A model generated the notes under the pieces. The model did no database searches. It saw nothing but the letters and a program-made list of their open reading frames with translations, and was not told the DNA's origin. A DNA stretch of 64,000 bases from JANNBN01 sp031430595. Its GTDB lineage: Bacteria > Actinomycetota > Acidimicrobiia > Acidimicrobiales > JANYDT01. The DNA lies in NCBI GenBank assembly GCA_031430595.1, contig JANPBU010000045.1, forward strand, positions 1 through 64,000, in the 5' to 3' direction. Shown here one piece after another: positions 59,433-64,000 of the stretch. How positions within the stretch are numbered: the first letter of the stretch is position 1; every line of letters starts with the position of its first letter. The position numbers and the translations under genes were made by a program.

Positions 59433-60509
59433 CTAGAGTCGGCTGAACAAACGCTTGGCTTGTTCGGCAGCCTTTGCTCTGATTTCGGCCTCGTCGACCA
59501 GCAATGCACGACCTTCGTTGACGAGCGCAGTGCCGTCTACGACGACCTTCTTAGCCCTAACGCCTGGTGAGAACGCAATGTGCCACGGCTCAACCGGGTC
59601 GTATGACCACGTGACTTCGTCGTTGCGGGCTTCGGGTACAAGATCCCACCCAGCCTCGAGCCATCCCCAAGCGGTATCGGGAGATGCTGCGACATCGCTC
59701 TCTCGTAAGCGTACATATGCCAATCGGAACTCTTCCAGCATGTCGGCCCCGATGCCATCAGTTCCAAGAATGACTCGGTTGGGTCGATCGGCAGGCCTAG
59801 CGTACCCAACGGCGTTGTTCATGTTTGATCGGGGGTTGTGTGCAATCGTGCCCCGAAGCGGGCGGTCAAGGTAAACGCAATGAACCAACAACCAGCCGTC
59901 TGTACACAGATGTTCAAGCCGCGCCCCTGCTGTTGCATCACCTGGCCCCTCGGCCACATGCACATGTACCCCAACCCCAAGTCGACTGGCCAGATCGGCA
60001 GTCGCTTCTAGGGTTTCATCGGAGCATGTGAACGCAGCATGGATACCTACCATCCCGCGCCCACCAGAGCGAATGAACCGTTCGTTTTCTGCCAAACCGC
60101 GCCGCGCAGCATCGGTCATTCGCGTTGGTCGGTCGGTATGTGAAGGCTGGCCCTCTACGGGAATCACACCGGTACCGTTGTGTCGATCAGTGACCCCATA
60201 GGTGGCGATCACTCGAACCCCAACCGAAGCGCAAGCGTTAGCGATGACGTCAAGGCTGCCCTCGATCGCGTTGGGGCTTTCGTGATGGTCGATGATCGCC
60301 GTCGTGCCGTTTAACAGCGCTTCTAAGGCCCCAAGTTTTGCTGACCACTCGATCATGTCAAGGTCGAGGGCACAGTCGAGCCGCCACCAAACCTGTTCGA
60401 GAATTTCTCCGAAGTGTGCTGGCTGCGACGGTGGTGCTGGCATTCCGCGAGCGAGCGACGAATAGAGGTGATGGTGGCCGCAAACCAGGCCCGGTGTCGT
60501 TGATGCCAT
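59433..60509 (-). CDS. Amidohydrolase family protein (SsnA/aminohydrolase-like)
   Basis: About 358 residues. The metal-binding start motif PGLVCGHHHLYSSLARGM is at residue 7, followed by DHHESPNAIEG near residue 75, HAAFTCSDET near 158, HVHVAEGPGD near 185 and the late Asp in ILGTDGIGADM near 250. The short beta-sandwich that normally precedes the first motif is missing, although its C-terminal strands (KKVVVDGTALVNEGRALLVDE) are present. SsnA-like proteins accompany selenium- or molybdenum-dependent hydroxylases, as here. It starts 6 nt after the hydroxylase stop. A deaminase or hydrolase role in purine breakdown is inferred. Confidence 0.82.
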   Translation of the reverse strand: MASTTPGLVCGHHHLYSSLARGMPAPPSQPAHFGEILEQVWWRLDCALDLDMIEWSAKLGALEALLNGTTAIIDHHESPNAIEGSLDVIANACASVGVRVIATYGVTDRHNGTGVIPVEGQPSHTDRPTRMTDAARRGLAENERFIRSGGRGMVGIHAAFTCSDETLEATADLASRLGVGVHVHVAEGPGDATAGARLEHLCTDGWLLVHCVYLDRPLRGTIAHNPRSNMNNAVGYARPADRPNRVILGTDGIGADMLEEFRLAYVRLRESDVAASPDTAWGWLEAGWDLVPEARNDEVTWSYDPVEPWHIAFSPGVRAKKVVVDGTALVNEGRALLVDEAEIRAKAAEQAKRLFSRL

Positions 60510-60515
60510 CGCTAA

Positions 60516-63158
60516 CTACTCGCCGTCAGCGTCGGCCCCAGCCGCCCCAGCAACGACAGGCATACCCATCGGAAGGGTGTTTCGCCAGACACCGTCAACC
60601 ATATGCAACATCGCTGCGACGGCACCTGCGGTGGGGACCAGACCGATTTCGCCGACGCCCTTGATACCGTACGGGCTTCGCGGCTGGGGTACTTCCACCA
60701 GGACCGTCTCGACCGCTGGCATATCTTTTGGCCGCAAGATACCAAGCGAACGTAGGGTCATGTTTGTTGGTCGGCCCAACTCGTCGGAGGGAAAGTCTTC
60801 GGTGAGTGCGTACCCAAGCCCCATGTGTACTGAGCCTTCTACCTGCCCCTCGCACAGCTGTGGGTTTACCGCTCTTCCAACGTCGTGAATCGCCAACACC
60901 TTTTCGATTTTGCCGGTAACGGGGTCGGCAATGACCATCTGCGCTGCGTACCCGAAAGCGGCATGGATGAGTGGGTTTTCGATGCCCTCTTCGTACAGTG
61001 AATTGGTCCAATCGACCCGCCATTCGCCCGGGTAGTCGACTTGCTTTTGCATTCCACCTTCGATCGCTGCCTTGCATGCCATCATCACTGATCCCGCCCC
61101 CATGAGGGTTCCTCGTGAGCCGGTGGTTTGGCCAAGCCCGAGTTCGCGAGTGGTGTCAACAATGACTCGAATGCGAGACGGATCTATACCCAATTCTTCG
61201 ACGGCGACCTGAAGCGCAACGGTGTGGATACCCTGACCCATTTCAGTCCAGCAGTGGCGAACTTCGACAGTTTCAGCTTCGTCGTCGAGGAATCGAATAA
61301 CCGCTTTCGATACTTCCTTAAACCCGTTGCCGAGGCCAGAGTTCTTCAGCCCGAGACCGATACCGACTGCTCGACCCATCGCTAACGCAGCATCGTATGC
61401 AGGCTTAGCTGCATCGAGGCAGGCCTCGGCCCCGGCCGAACCGTCATCCATGATTTGGCCTGGCCCCCAAACCTGGCCCGGTTTGATCACATTTCGTTTG
61501 CGGATCTCCCACCCAGAAATTCCGACCAGTTCGGCCAAACGATCCATGGCGCCTTCCATCGCGAACTGAGCCTGGTTGGCCCCGAACCCACGAAACGCGC
61601 CACAGTTTGGGTTATTAGTACGTACACACAGTGCCTTGACGTCGATCGTTGGCACGTGGTAGGGGCCGCTTGCGTGTCCAGCAGCTCGCTCAACAACCTT
61701 CATCCCTACGCTGGCATAGGGGCCGGAATCGCCAACCATACGTGCACGTAGTGCTGTGAGTTTTCCGTCGGCATCGCACCCAACCTGGTATTCCATGCGT
61801 ATAGGGTGCCGTTTCGAATGCATATACAGCGACTGTTCACGGGTACTCGTGACCTTCACCGGTCGTTGCAATAGCCAAGCAGCCAAGCCTGCATGGCCCT
61901 GGTTCGATAGGTCTTCTTTGCCGCCAAACGCGCCACCGTTCGAAACCAACTCAACAGTGACCTGGGCATTCGAGATCCCGAGGATCGCTGCGATCGAATC
62001 TCGATCATCCCAAACGCCCTGCCCGCCAGAGAACACGTGAAGAGCGAGAGAATCGCCGTCAACGAGCGGCACAGCCAACGACGACTCTGGCTCGAGAAAT
62101 GCCTGTTCGATTCGCTGCGTTTGGAACGTTTCGTTGATCGTGTGTGCACTGAGTGAAAGTTCAGTGTCAACGTCGCCGCGTACGTATTTCGAAGTCGACA
62201 ACACGTTTCCTTCGAGTTGCCAGACCGCGTGTTCGGGGTCGTCAACGGCCGCAACGGCATCGGTAATAGGCCGCAAAACGTTGTAGGTAACCGAAACGAG
62301 TTCGGCTGCGCGGCGAGCGACTTCGCGATCTTCAGCAACCACCACGGCTAGAACATCGCCGAGGTATGAGGTGCGTCCGCCGACAGGAATCATAAGCGGC
62401 CAGTCTTTGTGAATCAGCCCGGTTTTTAGCGCACCCGGAATATCTTCGGCCGTAAACACCCGTACAACGCCAGGAACTGCCATCGCTGCGTCAACTGCGA
62501 TCGCTAAAACATCGGCGCGAGCATGCTCGGCAAGTACGAGGGCTCCGTGCGCCATATCTGGTAACACCATGTCGTCGATATATGGACGACGGCCAACTGC
62601 GAGATCAACACCTTCGTATTTGACGCCGCTCGAACCAACGCCACCATTCGGTGTTGGTGCGATGTGTGATCCATTGGCCAATGCTTCGATCGCATCAAGA
62701 ATCTTGACGTACCCGGTGCACCGGCAAAGGTGGCCGCCGAGGTGTCGTGACATTTCTTCCCTGGTAAGCGCTGAACCCTTCTTGTCGATCTGAGCCATGG
62801 CCCGCACAACAATTCCGGGAGTACAAAACCCGCATTGCAGCGCACCGCACGCCGCAAAGGTGTCGGCGTAGCGCTGCACCTCACCCTGGTCAAGACCTTC
62901 GAGAGTCGTGATTGTTTTGCCCGATACCCGGGTGAGCGGCATTTGGCACGTGATGGTTGCTTTGCCATCAATCATGACCGTGCAGCAACCGCATTGACCC
63001 TGAGGCGAGCAACCGTCTTTCGGTGAAATGACCTGAAGTTCTTCGCGGAGAGCGGCCAACAGGTGCGGGTGGCGAGCAGAAACCGTTACTGGTTCGCCGT
63101 TTACGACGAGCGGAATGCGTTCGGTATCAGTCACGTACGGAGTCGTCAGGCGGTCCAT
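60516..63158 (-). CDS. Molybdopterin-dependent hydroxylase with fused 2Fe-2S domain
   Basis: About 880 residues. The N-terminal FeS domain has GCSPQGQCGCCTVMI, ALQCGFCTPG and HLCRCTGY (residues about 45-150). The Mo domain has SNGGAFGGKEDL near residue 425, NCGAFRGFGANQAQ near 535 and the catalytic Glu in GIKGVGEIGLVPTAGA near 840. This single-chain layout resembles XdhD-type enzymes, some of which are selenium-dependent. No FAD subunit is nearby, so its electron acceptor must be elsewhere. No in-frame UGA is present. With the amidohydrolase it probably attacks purines or related heterocycles. Confidence 0.9.
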   Translation of the reverse strand: MDRLTTPYVTDTERIPLVVNGEPVTVSARHPHLLAALREELQVISPKDGCSPQGQCGCCTVMIDGKATITCQMPLTRVSGKTITTLEGLDQGEVQRYADTFAACGALQCGFCTPGIVVRAMAQIDKKGSALTREEMSRHLGGHLCRCTGYVKILDAIEALANGSHIAPTPNGGVGSSGVKYEGVDLAVGRRPYIDDMVLPDMAHGALVLAEHARADVLAIAVDAAMAVPGVVRVFTAEDIPGALKTGLIHKDWPLMIPVGGRTSYLGDVLAVVVAEDREVARRAAELVSVTYNVLRPITDAVAAVDDPEHAVWQLEGNVLSTSKYVRGDVDTELSLSAHTINETFQTQRIEQAFLEPESSLAVPLVDGDSLALHVFSGGQGVWDDRDSIAAILGISNAQVTVELVSNGGAFGGKEDLSNQGHAGLAAWLLQRPVKVTSTREQSLYMHSKRHPIRMEYQVGCDADGKLTALRARMVGDSGPYASVGMKVVERAAGHASGPYHVPTIDVKALCVRTNNPNCGAFRGFGANQAQFAMEGAMDRLAELVGISGWEIRKRNVIKPGQVWGPGQIMDDGSAGAEACLDAAKPAYDAALAMGRAVGIGLGLKNSGLGNGFKEVSKAVIRFLDDEAETVEVRHCWTEMGQGIHTVALQVAVEELGIDPSRIRVIVDTTRELGLGQTTGSRGTLMGAGSVMMACKAAIEGGMQKQVDYPGEWRVDWTNSLYEEGIENPLIHAAFGYAAQMVIADPVTGKIEKVLAIHDVGRAVNPQLCEGQVEGSVHMGLGYALTEDFPSDELGRPTNMTLRSLGILRPKDMPAVETVLVEVPQPRSPYGIKGVGEIGLVPTAGAVAAMLHMVDGVWRNTLPMGMPVVAGAAGADADGE

Positions 63159-63215
63159 ACCCCGATTGTACGGTTTGTAAAGGACCTATGCTGTCGATGT
63201 AACGGAAAACAGGGC

Positions 63216-63460
63216 TTATGGCGTTGAACCGTATGGGGCGTCGAGGTCTATCAACGTGAGGTCTGGTCGCGTCAATGCCACCTCCTGCACATCTTCTCGG
63301 AAGCCAGCGGCGGAAAAGAGGAGAAGGTTTATGTTTGATGTTTCGAACTGACCTGATCGTGTCGATACGACAAGGTCTCTCGCTGCGTCGAGCCGAACGG
63401 CGTCAGCGAGCGTATGCAGCGAGCTTGTGTGCTTTGCTTCACCGATCGCGAGTACCTGGG
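63216..63460 (-). pseudogene. C-terminal fragment of a DUF234-type ATPase
   Basis: The frame encodes VLAIGEAKHTSS (a nuclease-like E-x-K motif) and ends with LLLFSAAGFREDVQEVAL and LTLIDLDAPYG. This is how the C-terminal DUF234 domain of archaeal-type AAA ATPases usually ends. The ATPase part is absent; the fragment begins at about 63460, where the opposite strand starts to encode a MaoC-like domain. It looks like a remnant left by a recombination event. Confidence 0.6.
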
Positions 63461-63843
63461 GTCTTCGTCTCGACACGCTGGCGTTGCTTGCCGGGGCTCG
63501 GTTCATGGGTGACGAAATTCCGCTTCATACCGACCAGGCAGCAGCAGACAATTCTCGGTTCGGATCGCTCATTGCTTGTGGACCTCACGTGGCTGGTGTA
63601 CATGCGTGCATAATCCCAACCCACTTTGCCCGTATGGGCGTGGGAGCACTTGGAATCGAATCAAGCGTCAGATACGAATTGCCAATCTTTGCTGATGTCA
63701 CCTATTCGATGAATTGGACCGTTCAATCGCTCGCATCTCAGCGACGGAACTGGCTTGTTGCACTTGCGGGCGACGTGGCGGATCTTGAACACGGTGTTGC
63801 GATCAGGGCAACGGCCGCAATCCTCTTACTTCAGAAAATATGA
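63427..63843 (+). CDS. MaoC-like hotdog dehydratase, probably 5'-truncated
   Basis: From about 63472 the frame encodes a MaoC-like domain: GDEIPLHTDQAAADNSRFGSLIACG, then VRYELPIFADVTYSMNWTV and a last strand ending LLQKI. The Asp and His of the first motif are the usual hydratase residues. A GTG at 63427 opens the frame but its first 15 residues overlap the DUF234 remnant on the other strand and look artificial. The natural start is therefore probably lost. Followed by a strong hairpin. Confidence 0.6.
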   Translation: MCFASPIASTWGLRLDTLALLAGARFMGDEIPLHTDQAAADNSRFGSLIACGPHVAGVHACIIPTHFARMGVGALGIESSVRYELPIFADVTYSMNWTVQSLASQRRNWLVALAGDVADLEHGVAIRATAAILLLQKI

Positions 63844-63848
63844 CGAAT

Positions 63849-63878
63849 GGATCTAACCGGTCAGTACCGGTTAGATCC
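63849..63878 (+). terminator. Hairpin terminator
   Basis: GGATCTAACCGGT (63849-63861), CAGT, ACCGGTTAGATCC (63866-63878): a perfect 13-bp stem with a 4-nt loop, 5 bp after the MaoC-like stop. No T-tract follows. It could serve both this gene and the convergent one at the window end. Confidence 0.7.
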
Positions 63879-63922
63879 ACTCAGTAATTAGCGCTAGCAA
63901 TCAGCGCCAGTAAGCAGGAGGT

Positions 63923-64000
63923 CTACCCGCGTGGCCCTCCGCTGTGACCGCCACCATGGCCTCCGCCGTGACCTCCGCCGTGACCGTCGCCAGGACCGCC
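63923..64000 (-). CDS. C-terminal end of a Gly/His-rich protein (5' end outside window)
   Basis: The minus strand is open from the window edge to a TAG at 63923-63925 and encodes 25 residues, mainly repeats of GHGG. This type of tail occurs on secreted or metal-binding proteins. The rest of the gene lies beyond the window, so no function can be given. Confidence 0.5.
   Translation of the reverse strand, partial: GGPGDGHGGGHGGGHGGGHSGGPRG

Noticed and set aside
60516..63158. Selenocysteine codon in the fused hydroxylase
   Set aside because: Some relatives are selenium-dependent, but selenium there is a cofactor ligand and I see no in-frame TGA in this gene.

Overview
The window looks like a chromosome segment of a high-GC Gram-positive actinobacterium, most likely of the class Acidimicrobiia (inferred from gene content, not from a marker search). 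Supporting signs are an AftD-like arabinofuranosyltransferase, the clpS-DUF2017 pair, an actinobacterial caa3 oxidase locus, a DUF222-HNH (13E12-type) gene behind an actinobacterial-style LexA box, an F420-type LLM oxidoreductase, and several fatty-acid genes (FadD, FadE, FadA, FadB types). I see no prophage, insertion sequence, CRISPR array or rRNA operon.

Layout. 1-5.5 kb: envelope glycan genes (GT2, GT4, AftD-like). 5.6-6.0 kb: tRNA-Phe and tRNA-Asp (minus) and tRNA-Glu (plus). 6-17 kb: clpS-DUF2017, then ctaB and a long respiratory locus. That locus starts with a module of divergent, apparently non-catalytic COX1-like and COX3-like proteins, an unknown membrane protein and a TlpA-like thioredoxin protein. 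The real caa3 oxidase genes (subunits II, I, III, IV) and CtaG follow. 17-21 kb: thioredoxin-like lipoprotein, ABC exporter, serS. 21-28.4 kb: SOS-type DUF222-HNH gene, NlpC/P60 hydrolase, a TetR gene beside a frameshifted carboxymuconolactone decarboxylase gene, HipBA, and a UgpC/MsiK-like ATPase. 28.4-33 kb: three-subunit xanthine-dehydrogenase-family operon and a YczE-like membrane protein. 33-46 kb: acyl-CoA metabolism, interrupted by decayed regulatory genes (two-component system; XRE plus membrane protein). 46-51 kb: BI-1-like protein, M15 peptidase, argG, and an argG 3'-end duplication that encloses a small retropepsin-like cassette. 51-56 kb: membrane-embedded patatin-like protein, acyl-CoA synthetase, superoxide dismutase. 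56-59.4 kb: NAD salvage operon (prs-like, nadV, nrtR-like) behind a perfect 29-bp palindrome. 59.4-63.2 kb: SsnA-like amidohydrolase and a fused FeS-molybdopterin hydroxylase. 63.2-64 kb: two gene fragments meeting head-on, a hairpin, and the C-terminal end of a Gly/His-rich protein.

Working together: the 7-17 kb genes plausibly build and assemble one caa3 terminal oxidase, from heme o synthesis through subunits to copper and thiol chemistry. The scattered Fad-type genes activate and oxidise acyl groups. The two molybdenum hydroxylase loci plus the amidohydrolase suggest purine or N-heterocycle catabolism. The NAD operon recycles nicotinamide.

The most unusual points are: the conserved-looking but ligand-less oxidase paralogue module; the argG/beta-propeller junction present twice around a foreign-looking cassette; an 8-bp tandem repeat whose present copy number puts a membrane protein out of frame; several small-indel pseudogenes; and several near-perfect operators (NrtR, HxlR, LexA, TetR types).
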